From: CAZEDU01 sp964511185
GTDB taxonomy: Bacteria > Myxococcota > Myxococcia > Myxococcales > Myxococcaceae
DNA length: 64,000 nucleotides
Direction of reading: 5' to 3'
NCBI GenBank assembly: GCA_964511185.1
Contig: CAZEDU010000002.1
Location: 1-64,000 of the forward strand
Positions 28,084 to 36,043 of this stretch are shown here, piece by piece; within the stretch, counting starts at the first letter, position 1, and each line of letters begins with the position of its first letter. Below the pieces are notes generated by a model, which made no database searches, had not been told where the DNA came from, and was given only the letters and a program-made list of their open reading frames with translations. Both the position numbers and the translations under genes were made by a program.

Positions 28084-29397
28084 TCAGCCCGCTCCCGCGC
28101 GCAAGCCGTCTCCGGTCCACAGGGCGGTCAGCGCGACCGCACCCGCGGTGATGATGACCCCGAACGCGATCGCGACGTAGCGGCCGAAGCGCCCGCGGCC
28201 GATGGCCATCGAGATGCCGCCCTTGACCAACGTGTTCGAGATGGTGGCGATGAGGATGGTGGTCACGGCGACCTTGGCCTCCAGCCCCCGCGCCGCCAGG
28301 TTGGCCATCGAGAGCGTGATGGCGTCGACGTCGGCGATGCCGGCGAGCAGCCCGGTCAGGTAGGTGGCCCCCGGGCCCAGGTAGGTGGTGCCGAGCTTCG
28401 ACACCAGCAGCACCAGCGCGAAGAGCAGCGCGAACTTGAGCGCGGAGGACAGCTCGAAGGGGTTCGAGAGCTGAATCGGCATGTCCTCGTGGGTCTTCCT
28501 CCGCGCGCGCAGGAACAGCACTCCGCTGGCGGTCAGGCCCGCCAGCGCCATCGCGCCCATCGGCAAGGTGAGCGGGCCAAAGAGCGTGCGATTGACCACC
28601 GCGACGGTGACGAGCACCCGCACGAACATCACCGACGAGGCGGCCACCACGGCGAGCGCGCATGCCGCGGCGAGGTCGGGCGTGGTGCGGGCCCGGCGCG
28701 CCGACGAGAGCGTCACCGCGGTCGAGGACACCAGGCCTCCGACGAGCCCCGTCACCCCCAGCCCCCGATGCGGACCGAGCAGGCGGATGGCGACGAAGCC
28801 GATGAACGACAAGCCCGAGATGAGCACCACCAAGAGCCCGACCGTGCGCGGGTTGAGCACCTGCCACGGGTCGATGGGGCGGTCCGGCAGGAGCGGCAGC
28901 AGGATGATCGCGACGAGGAGGAACTTGAGGGTGGAGAAGAGGTCGTCGCTCGAGACCCTGCGGACGAAGGAGTGCAGCGGCGCCTTGACCGAGAGGAGCA
29001 ACGTCACGACCACCGCGATGGCGAGCACCAGCAGCAGGCGCTTGTTGGTCGGCTCGACGAAGCCGGGCGTCGCCGAGATCACGCCGAGGAAGAAGGTGAG
29101 CAGCAGCGCGAACTCGGAGGTGAGCCCGAGGTCCCCGCGCTTGACGTCGACCCAGTAGGACAGGCCGAGCAACAGGAGCAGGGCCACGCTGCCGACCCCG
29201 AGGAAGATCCAGCCGAAGTGGGGGACGAGCAGCGCGCCCAGGGCGCCGCTCAGCGCGACGAGCGGGTGGGTGCGGGCGCCGCCGAGGCGGCGGTGCGGCT
29301 CTGGATCGTCGGCCGAGGAGCGCTCCCGCTCGAAGCCGATGAGCAGGCCGACGGCGAGCGCGACGGCGAGGGAGAGAAAGGGCTCGTAGCCGTTCAT
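28084..29397 (-). CDS. MgtC/SapB family membrane protein with DUF4010 domain
   Basis: A 437-residue polytopic membrane protein. The N-terminal MgtC-like domain has VGLLIGFERERS and THPLVALSGALGALL; the C-terminal part is the DUF4010 region with GLVGGLVSSTAVTLSSARR and a late GIADVDAITLSMANLA. About 12 helices are expected. The family is linked to magnesium or osmotic homeostasis, but no transport activity is proven. Its ATG overlaps the TGA of the methyltransferase gene (ATGA), so translation is coupled. Confidence 0.88.
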   Translation of the reverse strand: MNGYEPFLSLAVALAVGLLIGFERERSSADDPEPHRRLGGARTHPLVALSGALGALLVPHFGWIFLGVGSVALLLLLGLSYWVDVKRGDLGLTSEFALLLTFFLGVISATPGFVEPTNKRLLLVLAIAVVVTLLLSVKAPLHSFVRRVSSDDLFSTLKFLLVAIILLPLLPDRPIDPWQVLNPRTVGLLVVLISGLSFIGFVAIRLLGPHRGLGVTGLVGGLVSSTAVTLSSARRARTTPDLAAACALAVVAASSVMFVRVLVTVAVVNRTLFGPLTLPMGAMALAGLTASGVLFLRARRKTHEDMPIQLSNPFELSSALKFALLFALVLLVSKLGTTYLGPGATYLTGLLAGIADVDAITLSMANLAARGLEAKVAVTTILIATISNTLVKGGISMAIGRGRFGRYVAIAFGVIITAGAVALTALWTGDGLRAGAG

Positions 29398-30029
29398 GTA
29401 CCGGACCTTAAGGCGCGGGCTTGGCGCGCCCGCTTCGCGCTCAGCTCGACGCCGATGGCATCGAAGCCCAACTCGTTGGCCACCGCCAGAACCGAGCCGC
29501 GGCCGCAGAACGGATCGACGATGGTGTGGCTCTGGGTGTGGGTGCGCACGAACCGGACCGCCGCGCGGCAGGCGTGGAGGCCCATCCCGCGCGTCCAGCT
29601 CGTCTCGCCCGCCTCGGGCAACACGTCGGCGGTGGCGTGGCGCAGGTCGAGGCGAACGCCGCGCGAGAAGGCGAGCAGGTGCGAGTAGCCCGCGCGGCCG
29701 TGGGTGACGCTCCCGGCCGGCACGCGGCAGACGATGCGGTGGAACAGCAGCGTGGCGCCTTGCGACTCGGCGGCCTTCAGGCAGTCATAGCCCTTGTCGA
29801 TCCACTCGCCTTCGCGCTTCACGTCGCTTTGAAAGAAGAGCGCCACGCCGTCGTCGGGGCAGCGGTCGATGACCAGCGCCGCGGCGTCCTGGAACCAGCG
29901 CCGCCACTGGGCGAGGGTGAGGTGCGGCAGCTCGGACGCGTCGGGCAGCGACGTGATGAAGGAGCAGCCGTCGAAGTGCGGGCGCTCGTTGAGCCACACC
30001 AGGGCGTCGGCACAGTGCACTTCGCGCAT
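29394..30029 (-). CDS. SAM-dependent methyltransferase with TSLPD motif, substrate unknown
   Basis: A 211-residue class I methyltransferase of the DNA-methylase-like circular order. The SAM-binding motif VDPFCGRGSVLAVANELGF is at the C-terminal end (about residues 170-188), followed by the acidic GVELS. The catalytic motif that in N6/N4 methylases reads (D/N/S)PP(Y/W) is replaced by FITSLPDASELP (about 24-35). This variant block, followed by WRRWFQDAAALV and FFQSDVKREGEWIDKGY, marks a distinct conserved family whose substrate I cannot name; RNA is as likely as DNA. It sits 8 bases after the DUF2723 gene in the nth operon. Confidence 0.8.
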   Translation of the reverse strand: MREVHCADALVWLNERPHFDGCSFITSLPDASELPHLTLAQWRRWFQDAAALVIDRCPDDGVALFFQSDVKREGEWIDKGYDCLKAAESQGATLLFHRIVCRVPAGSVTHGRAGYSHLLAFSRGVRLDLRHATADVLPEAGETSWTRGMGLHACRAAVRFVRTHTQSHTIVDPFCGRGSVLAVANELGFDAIGVELSAKRARQARALRSGT

Positions 30030-30037
30030 GTCGCGGC

Positions 30038-31993
30038 TCAATGTAGCGCAGCGCCTCGATACGCCTCGACCGCCTTTCGAATCGCCTCCAGGTCCGCGTC
30101 GGAAGGCGAGGGGCTCTTCAAGTACTCGCTCCACGCTCGGACCATCTGCGCCGGCGCGCCGGGGTCGTGCGGCAGCAGCCGGCTGTAGGCGATGCCGACG
30201 TTGCGATACAGCTCCCGCGGCGGGCGCGGGTGCCGCTCGAGCAGGCCGCTCAGGATGCGCGCCGCGCTCTGCAACGCGGCCAGGTCGTCGTGCTCGGCGG
30301 CGTAGGCGAGCAGCCGCCGGCCGCGGCGGTGATCCGCTTCCCAGTAGTCGTCGCGGATCAGCGCCTCCCACGCGCCTGGCCGCGCGCGCTCCAACGACTT
30401 CACGTCGAAGGCCGCGAGCACGCCGTCGGAGCGCGCGATGTATTCGCGCACGCCGAACGGGCGATCTTTCGGCGCCACCTGGTTCAAGAGCCCGAACGGA
30501 TAGGTCGTGTACGCCGGCTCCCAGCCCTTGTCGTCGGCGCGCTCGAACCCGCTGACGAAGATGGCGCGCGAGGGGTTCGCGTCGAACAGCGCGCGCAGGT
30601 CGAACGCGCCGCGCTCCGACGGAGCGTAGTGCGTGCCCGGCAGCACCAGGCCGGGGCAGTTCTTCTCGGCGATCGCCTTGTGCCAGCGCGCCTTCATCAG
30701 CTGGCGGTCGAGCACGCAGACGTCGGGGCGCACCCGCTCGACCTCGCGGAGGTAGCGCACCGAGTTCAAGTACACGTCGCCTTGCGTGACGAGCAGCGCC
30801 CCGGGAGGGACCGGCTCGACGAGCGAGCGGCCGAGATCGTGGATCGTCCGGTTGCCTCGCTCGTCGGCCGAGCGAAACCCGAGCGCGCCGAGCGCCGCGA
30901 ACGCGCACGACGCTACCTGCGCGCGCGAGGGAGTCGGCAGCCGCTCGAGCACGAACGCCAGGCCCAACCCCGTCCACGCGAACACCAGCACGTTGGCCTG
31001 CTGCCAGAAGCGGCTGTGCACGTCGAAGTACAGCGCGTTGTCGAGCGGCAGGTTGGCGAGCGCGTGAAAGACGACCAGGTAGAAGGCGAACGCCGCGAGC
31101 GTGACGCGCGTGAGTTGCCGGTGCGGCTTCGAGCGCAGCCCGAACGCCAACCCCACGAGCGCGAGCGCGATGCCCAGGAAGTACGTCTCGGCGACCAGCG
31201 AGCGAAAGTACGCGCCGAGCGCGGAGAGGAGCGGCGTCGTCTCGCCTCGCTGCGCGGCGAGCTGAAAGGTGCCGTACTCGCGCCGGAGCAAGTGGGTCCA
31301 GAAGCCCGACCAGGTGTGCGCTTCGCCCCAGCTGCTCCAGCGCTGCTGGGCGGAGGCGAGGGGCAAATAGAGGTAGGGCAGGAGCCCGGCGGCGAACGCG
31401 CCGACGAGCAGGGCGATGCGCTTGGGGCTCAAGAGCTCCGACCGCATTCGCCACAGCACCCAGGCCGAGAGCGGAAGGCCGAAGAACACCAGGCTGTGGT
31501 GATGGCTCATCCCCAGCCCGAACAAGAACGCGCCCAGCATCGCCAGCCGGCGCGACGGCGCGCGGTCGAGCTCCACCGCCACGCACAAGAGCGCGACGAC
31601 GAACAGATTGTTGAGCGCGAAGACCTCGGCGACCACCGCGTAGCGCCACACCAGCGGCGAGAACGCGAACGAAGCGCCCGCGGCGACGGCGGCCCACGGG
31701 CGCCCGCTCCAGCGCGCGACGGTGAACACCAAGAGCCCCGCCGCGAGCGCGTCGGCGAACGCCGAGAACAGGTTCACCCGAAGCGCGACCGAGCCGAACG
31801 GCAGCCACGTGAAGGCGTGCGCGAGCAGCGTGTAGAGCGGGTACCCAGGCGGGTGGGCAACCCCGAGCGTGAACGCCGCGGTGATGAGCTCGCCGCTGTC
31901 GCCCGCCGGCACCGTGCGGTGCAAGGTGAGCGCGTAGAGCACGAAGGCGAGGCCACCGACCGAGGCGCTCAGCGCAAGCGTGAGCCTGGGCAT
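30038..31993 (-). CDS. DUF2723 (TMEM260-like) polytopic glycosyltransferase
   Basis: A 651-residue membrane protein with about ten N-terminal helices and a soluble C-terminal region. The first loop has the family signature GDSGELITAAFTLGVAHPPG (about residues 31-50). Eukaryotic TMEM260 of this family is a protein O-mannosyltransferase, so a lipid-linked-sugar transferase role is likely; the bacterial acceptor is unknown. Residues 370-651 form a soluble part with short helical repeats. Its ATG overlaps the TGA of nth by one base (TGATG). Confidence 0.85.
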   Translation of the reverse strand: MPRLTLALSASVGGLAFVLYALTLHRTVPAGDSGELITAAFTLGVAHPPGYPLYTLLAHAFTWLPFGSVALRVNLFSAFADALAAGLLVFTVARWSGRPWAAVAAGASFAFSPLVWRYAVVAEVFALNNLFVVALLCVAVELDRAPSRRLAMLGAFLFGLGMSHHHSLVFFGLPLSAWVLWRMRSELLSPKRIALLVGAFAAGLLPYLYLPLASAQQRWSSWGEAHTWSGFWTHLLRREYGTFQLAAQRGETTPLLSALGAYFRSLVAETYFLGIALALVGLAFGLRSKPHRQLTRVTLAAFAFYLVVFHALANLPLDNALYFDVHSRFWQQANVLVFAWTGLGLAFVLERLPTPSRAQVASCAFAALGALGFRSADERGNRTIHDLGRSLVEPVPPGALLVTQGDVYLNSVRYLREVERVRPDVCVLDRQLMKARWHKAIAEKNCPGLVLPGTHYAPSERGAFDLRALFDANPSRAIFVSGFERADDKGWEPAYTTYPFGLLNQVAPKDRPFGVREYIARSDGVLAAFDVKSLERARPGAWEALIRDDYWEADHRRGRRLLAYAAEHDDLAALQSAARILSGLLERHPRPPRELYRNVGIAYSRLLPHDPGAPAQMVRAWSEYLKSPSPSDADLEAIRKAVEAYRGAALH

Positions 31994-32796
31994 CAGCCCG
32001 CCGCCACGCCCACCGGCGCCACGGTGAACGACTCGGCGCGCGAGGCCATCTCGAGCGCCTCTCGCTCGGCGCGCTCGGTCCACTTGCGTTGCGGCGGCGC
32101 CTCGCGGCTCGGGCAGAGCTCGTTGAGCGGACACTCGGCGCAGCGCGGGGCGCGGGCGGTGCACACGTAGCGGCCGTGCAGCACGAGCCGATGCCCGGTG
32201 CGGATCCACTCGGGCTGGTCGAACAGCCGGCACAGATCGGCCTCGATCTTCTCCGGCGTCGTCTGCCGGGTGAGCTTGAGCCGCTGCGAGACGCGCATCG
32301 CGTGGGTGTCGATGGTGATGCCCGAGCTGATGCCGTACGCGGTGCCGAGCACGACGTTGGCTGTCTTTCGCGCGACGCCCGGCAACGAGAGCATCTGCTC
32401 CATCGCGCGCGGCACCTCGCCGCCGAAGTCGTCGATCAGCGCCTGGCTGGCGCCGCGAATCGCCTTGGCCTTGTTGCGGAAGAAGCCGGTCGACTTGATG
32501 ACCTCTTCGACCGCCTCCTGCGGCGCGGCGGCGAGCGCCTGCGGGGTGGGCCACTTCGAGAGCAGCACCGGCGTCACGCGGTTCACCATCTTGTCGGTGC
32601 TCTGGGCGCTCAAGATGACGGCGATGAGCAGCTGCCAGGGGCTGGCGAACTTGAGCTCGCAGTGCGGCGTGGGGATGGCGCGCGAGAGCCGCTCATGCAC
32701 TTGCCGTGCGTGCGCTTGGAGCTTGGGGGAAGGGGCTCTGGTTCTTCGTGGCTTGGCCGGCATGGGAGCGGAAGGGTCGAGTGATTGCCCTACCAT
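31993..32796 (-). CDS. nth: Endonuclease III, DNA glycosylase/AP lyase
   Basis: Removes oxidised pyrimidines from DNA and nicks the abasic site. The helix-hairpin-helix motif LPGVARKTANVVLG carries catalytic Lys144, and IDTHAMRVSQRL carries Asp163. The iron-sulfur loop is intact: Cys212, Cys219, Cys222 and Cys228 in the C-x6-C-x2-C-x5-C spacing. The 267 residues include a longer basic N-terminus and a 35-residue C-terminal tail compared with E. coli Nth. The start at 32796 is not strongly supported; an ATG at 32763 is possible. It leads the five-gene operon down to 27524. Confidence 0.96.
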   Translation of the reverse strand: MVGQSLDPSAPMPAKPRRTRAPSPKLQAHARQVHERLSRAIPTPHCELKFASPWQLLIAVILSAQSTDKMVNRVTPVLLSKWPTPQALAAAPQEAVEEVIKSTGFFRNKAKAIRGASQALIDDFGGEVPRAMEQMLSLPGVARKTANVVLGTAYGISSGITIDTHAMRVSQRLKLTRQTTPEKIEADLCRLFDQPEWIRTGHRLVLHGRYVCTARAPRCAECPLNELCPSREAPPQRKWTERAEREALEMASRAESFTVAPVGVAAG

Positions 32797-32882
32797 GCGA
32801 GCCGCGGGTGCGACAGAGGCGAGGCGTGGCGCATTGACGGTCGGCCGGGCTTTCCTTCATACGGGAGGCCGGTTCAAGGCGC

Positions 32883-34733
32883 ATGCGTCGGTCTCGTCTT
32901 TCGTGGGGCTTGCGGGCCCTCGCCGGTCTGTTCTTCCTGGCGTTGGTGCTGGTGGTCGCGGCGCGCGGCTACTTGTCGCGCGCGGGCACCCAGGCCGCGC
33001 TCAAGTCCACGCTGGCGCGGGCGCTCGAGCAGCGGCTCGGGCCGGTGTCCATCGGCGATGAGCTCCAGGTCAGCTGGACGTTCGACGTGAGCCTCGGGCC
33101 GGTGGTCGTCGCGCCCGCCTCGCCGGTCGTGCGCGTCGAGCGCGTGCACGTCTCCCCGAGCATTCGCTCTCTTTGGCGAGGCAAGCCGGTGCTTCACCAC
33201 GTGGTGCTCGAGGGCGTGGTGGTGGAGGCCGGCGAGAAAGGACGGACGCTGCTCGAGTGGGCGGAGCGCTTGCCGGGACGAGCGCCGGCGGCGCCGGTCT
33301 CTTCGCGCGGCGAGCGGGTCGAGCTCCCGGAGGTCCGGTTTCGGGACGTGAGGCTCCGCGGCGCGTGGGGCGGGCGGCCCATCGAGCTCTCGAAGGTCGA
33401 AGGCGTCGCAGAGCTCCGGCGCGAGGCGGGCGGAACATCGGCCGAGGTGTCCTTGTCGTTTGGCAGCGAAGGGGCCGCGACGCTGTCCCTCTCTCCGGAT
33501 CGAACGTTTCGCGCGCGTTGGGACGCGGTACCGCTCGCCCAAGGCGAGGGCGAGGGCGCGCGGTGGCGTGTCGCCGGCGGGCGAACGGGCGGCGCGCTGA
33601 GCGGCGCGCTGCGGGAACGCGAAGCGCACGCCGAGCTGCGGGCGCGCGTCGAGGGGCTGCGGCTCGTCGGCGCGCGGCTGTCGGCCGAGCCCATCGAGCT
33701 CGAAGCGCTCGAGCTGACGACCCACGTGCGGCTCGATCGCGAGAAGGAAGAGCTGACGGTCCGCGACGCGGTGCTGCGGGTCCGCCGCGACCGGGACATC
33801 GAGGTTCCGTTCTCGGCGCGCGTGTGGGGGCAGGGTGAGCGGCAGCTCGAGCTCTCGGTGCGCGGCGAACGGCTCGCGTACAACGACGTGCTCGGGAGCC
33901 TGCCGGTCGCGTTCGTGCCGGGAGACGAGGTGGCGAACGTCGCGGGCGCGTTCGCGTTCTCGGCGCAGCTCAAAGGATCGCTCGCGCGGCCGGCCGAGTG
34001 GGCGTTGAGCGCCAAGATCGACCTGTCCGACATGCGGAAGGTCGCCGCCACGCGGCCGCCCTGGTCCTTCGGCTCGGAGTTCGTGCACCAGGCGGTGACG
34101 CACGACGGCCAGACCCGGGAGGTCGTCATCGGGCCGACGAACCCGGCCTTCACGCCGCTCGACCAGGTGCCGCCGGTGCTCGTGTCGGCGGTGCTGTTGA
34201 GCGAAGACTCGATGTTCCTCACGCACCAGGGCTTCGACTTCGCGGAGCTCAAGAACAACCTGCTCGCGCGCGACCGCGACGAAAAAGGGCAGGTCCTGCG
34301 CGGCGCCTCGACCATCAGCCAGCAGCTCGCGAAGAACCTGTTCCTGTCGCGCGAGAAGACCTACGCGCGCAAGGCGAAGGAGGCGCTCATCACGCTCGCG
34401 CTCGAGGCGTCCTTGCCCAAGCAGCGGCTGCTCGAGATGTACTTGAACCTCATCGAGTGGGGCCCTGGGTTGAACGGCATCGGCGAGGCGGCGCGGCACT
34501 ACTTCGACAAGCCCCCGTCGGCGCTCAACGTCCGCGAGGCGGTCTTCCTCGCGACCATCATCCCGAACCCCATCAAGTACCACGTGTACTGCGCGCGCGG
34601 CGCGCTCACCGAGACGTGGGAGAAGCGGGTGAGCGACCTGCTCTACAAGATGCACGGCGCGGGCATGCTGACGGATGAGGAGCTGCAGCTCGCGCTGCAC
34701 GCGCCGCTGAGGTTCACGCACCCGAAGACGTGA
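32883..34733 (+). CDS. AsmA-like domain fused to GT51 peptidoglycan transglycosylase
   Basis: A 616-residue inner-membrane protein with an N-terminal anchor (about 10-30). Residues about 30-380 resemble AsmA/DUF748-type beta-strand repeats (VRVERVHVSPSIRSLW, LPEVRFRDVRLRG, LEALELTTHVRL). The C-terminal 200 residues are a GT51 transglycosylase: EDSMFLTHQGFD with catalytic Glu441, GASTISQQLAKNLFLS, RKAKEALITLALE and LEMYLNLIEWG. There is no transpeptidase domain, so it polymerises glycan only, like monofunctional MtgA. The fusion suggests glycan synthesis linked to envelope lipid or protein traffic. The last 20 bases overlap the convergent SDR gene. Confidence 0.88.
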   Translation: MRRSRLSWGLRALAGLFFLALVLVVAARGYLSRAGTQAALKSTLARALEQRLGPVSIGDELQVSWTFDVSLGPVVVAPASPVVRVERVHVSPSIRSLWRGKPVLHHVVLEGVVVEAGEKGRTLLEWAERLPGRAPAAPVSSRGERVELPEVRFRDVRLRGAWGGRPIELSKVEGVAELRREAGGTSAEVSLSFGSEGAATLSLSPDRTFRARWDAVPLAQGEGEGARWRVAGGRTGGALSGALREREAHAELRARVEGLRLVGARLSAEPIELEALELTTHVRLDREKEELTVRDAVLRVRRDRDIEVPFSARVWGQGERQLELSVRGERLAYNDVLGSLPVAFVPGDEVANVAGAFAFSAQLKGSLARPAEWALSAKIDLSDMRKVAATRPPWSFGSEFVHQAVTHDGQTREVVIGPTNPAFTPLDQVPPVLVSAVLLSEDSMFLTHQGFDFAELKNNLLARDRDEKGQVLRGASTISQQLAKNLFLSREKTYARKAKEALITLALEASLPKQRLLEMYLNLIEWGPGLNGIGEAARHYFDKPPSALNVREAVFLATIIPNPIKYHVYCARGALTETWEKRVSDLLYKMHGAGMLTDEELQLALHAPLRFTHPKT

Positions 34734-35586
34734 GCCCCTCCAACGCCACCGGCATTCCGCAGATTCGGCTGCTCGCCTCCCACAAGGCGCGCGCGTTCTC
34801 GGGCGTGGCTTGCCCGCTCGGGCGCCGCGCCTTGCGCCGCTTGAAGTACTGACCGCTCACGCCGTCGAGCTCGGGCGCGAGGCAGGCGTACAGCGGCGTG
34901 CGGGCGCCGGACGCGGGGCTCAACAGCAAAGGTCCCGCGAGCACGTAGAACAGCTGAATCACGCTGCCCCGGTTGTTCTGCCCGAAGCCGGTGCGGACGG
35001 TCCCCGGGTGCACCGCGTTCGTGGTGATGCGGGTCCCGTCCAACCGCCGCGCGAGCTCTTGTGTAAAGAGCACGTTCGCCAGCTTCGACGTCGCGTACGC
35101 GGTAAATCCAAAGTACCCGCGCTCGCTCATCAGGTCGTCGAGCTTCAGCTTGCCCGCGTAGTGCGCGTCGGACGACACGTTCACGACCCGGGCCTGCGGC
35201 GCGCGCGCGAGCGCCCCGAGCAGTCGGCGCGTGAGAATGAAGTAGGCCAGGTGGTTGAGGGCGAAGGTCGCCTCGCGTCCTTCCTTCGTCACCTGCCGCG
35301 TGGTGAAGATGGCCCCGGCGTTGTTGACGAGCAGGTCCAGCGGCCGGTCCCGCGCGAGGAACGCCTCCGCCACCTTCTCGACGTCGGACTGCAGCGCGAG
35401 GTCTCCGCTGAGCACCTCGACCCGCGCTTCGGGGGCGGCCCGTCGAATCTCCTCGAGCGTGTCCGCCGCGCGCGCAGGGTCTCGCGCGGTGATGAACAGC
35501 TCGGCCCCGAGCTTCGCCAGCTCTCGGGCCATCACGCGGCCGATGCCGCGCGTCGCGCCGGTGACCAAGGCGACCCGGCCATGCAT
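34714..35586 (-). CDS. Short-chain dehydrogenase/reductase (retinol dehydrogenase-like)
   Basis: A 290-residue NAD(P)-dependent oxidoreductase. Motifs: TGATRGIG (residues 9-16) for the cofactor, NNAG (88-91), Ser139, and catalytic Tyr164-x3-Lys168 in AYATSK. The extended length and the block VHPGTVRTGF match the retinol-dehydrogenase/WWOX-like group. The substrate is unknown. The start at 35586 follows the hypothetical gene at 35601 by 14 bases, suggesting one operon. Confidence 0.92.
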   Translation of the reverse strand: MHGRVALVTGATRGIGRVMARELAKLGAELFITARDPARAADTLEEIRRAAPEARVEVLSGDLALQSDVEKVAEAFLARDRPLDLLVNNAGAIFTTRQVTKEGREATFALNHLAYFILTRRLLGALARAPQARVVNVSSDAHYAGKLKLDDLMSERGYFGFTAYATSKLANVLFTQELARRLDGTRITTNAVHPGTVRTGFGQNNRGSVIQLFYVLAGPLLLSPASGARTPLYACLAPELDGVSGQYFKRRKARRPSGQATPENARALWEASSRICGMPVALEGLTSSGA

Positions 35587-35600
35587 GGAAGGGGAGGGGC

Positions 35601-35981
35601 TCAGTGTCGAAGCTCGGGATGTCCCGGCTGGTCGTCCAGGCCGTGCGTCAACGCCACGTGGCCGATCACCTCGCGGCCGCTCTGCAGGCTGGTGAGGAGC
35701 TCGGCGACGAAGCTCTCCGGCGCGTCGGGATCCGGGCCGACCTGCACCTCGTCGACCTCTTTGCCCTCGAAGACCAGCTCGCCGACCAGGCTCTTGCCGC
35801 GCACCAGCTGCAGCGCCGACCGGCCGTCTTCCTCGTCGAACAACAGCCAATGCAGCTCGGGCTGATCGAACAAGACCGCCGTGCCCCAGCCGGCGCTGCG
35901 GATGCAGTTCGGGTGGTCCTGCAGCCACTTCCAGAAGTTCAGGTAGCTGAGGCTCTTCTGACGCGCGACGAGCATGTTCAT
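35601..35981 (-). CDS. Hypothetical protein, 126 residues
   Basis: No family was recognised. The ATG at 35981 has TAAGGAAG at proper spacing; an upstream in-frame start at 36017 lacks one. The protein is soluble, acidic and alpha/beta (LHWLLFDEEDGRSALQLV, GELVFEGKEVDEVQVG), about the size of a small regulatory or chaperone-like protein. It lies between the PEGA-tailed kinase (62 bases upstream) and the SDR gene (14 bases downstream), all on the minus strand. Confidence 0.65.
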   Translation of the reverse strand: MNMLVARQKSLSYLNFWKWLQDHPNCIRSAGWGTAVLFDQPELHWLLFDEEDGRSALQLVRGKSLVGELVFEGKEVDEVQVGPDPDAPESFVAELLTSLQSGREVIGHVALTHGLDDQPGHPELRH

Positions 35982-36043
35982 CGCGGCTTCCTTACGCCCA
36001 TCGCCCCGTTCCTGCAAAGGGCCGCGGGCCGATTCGTCGGGCC

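Noticed and set aside
30030..31808. Apparent N-terminal extension of the methyltransferase into the DUF2723 gene
   Set aside because: The extension lies in another frame of a clear glycosyltransferase gene; the true start is the ATG at 30029.
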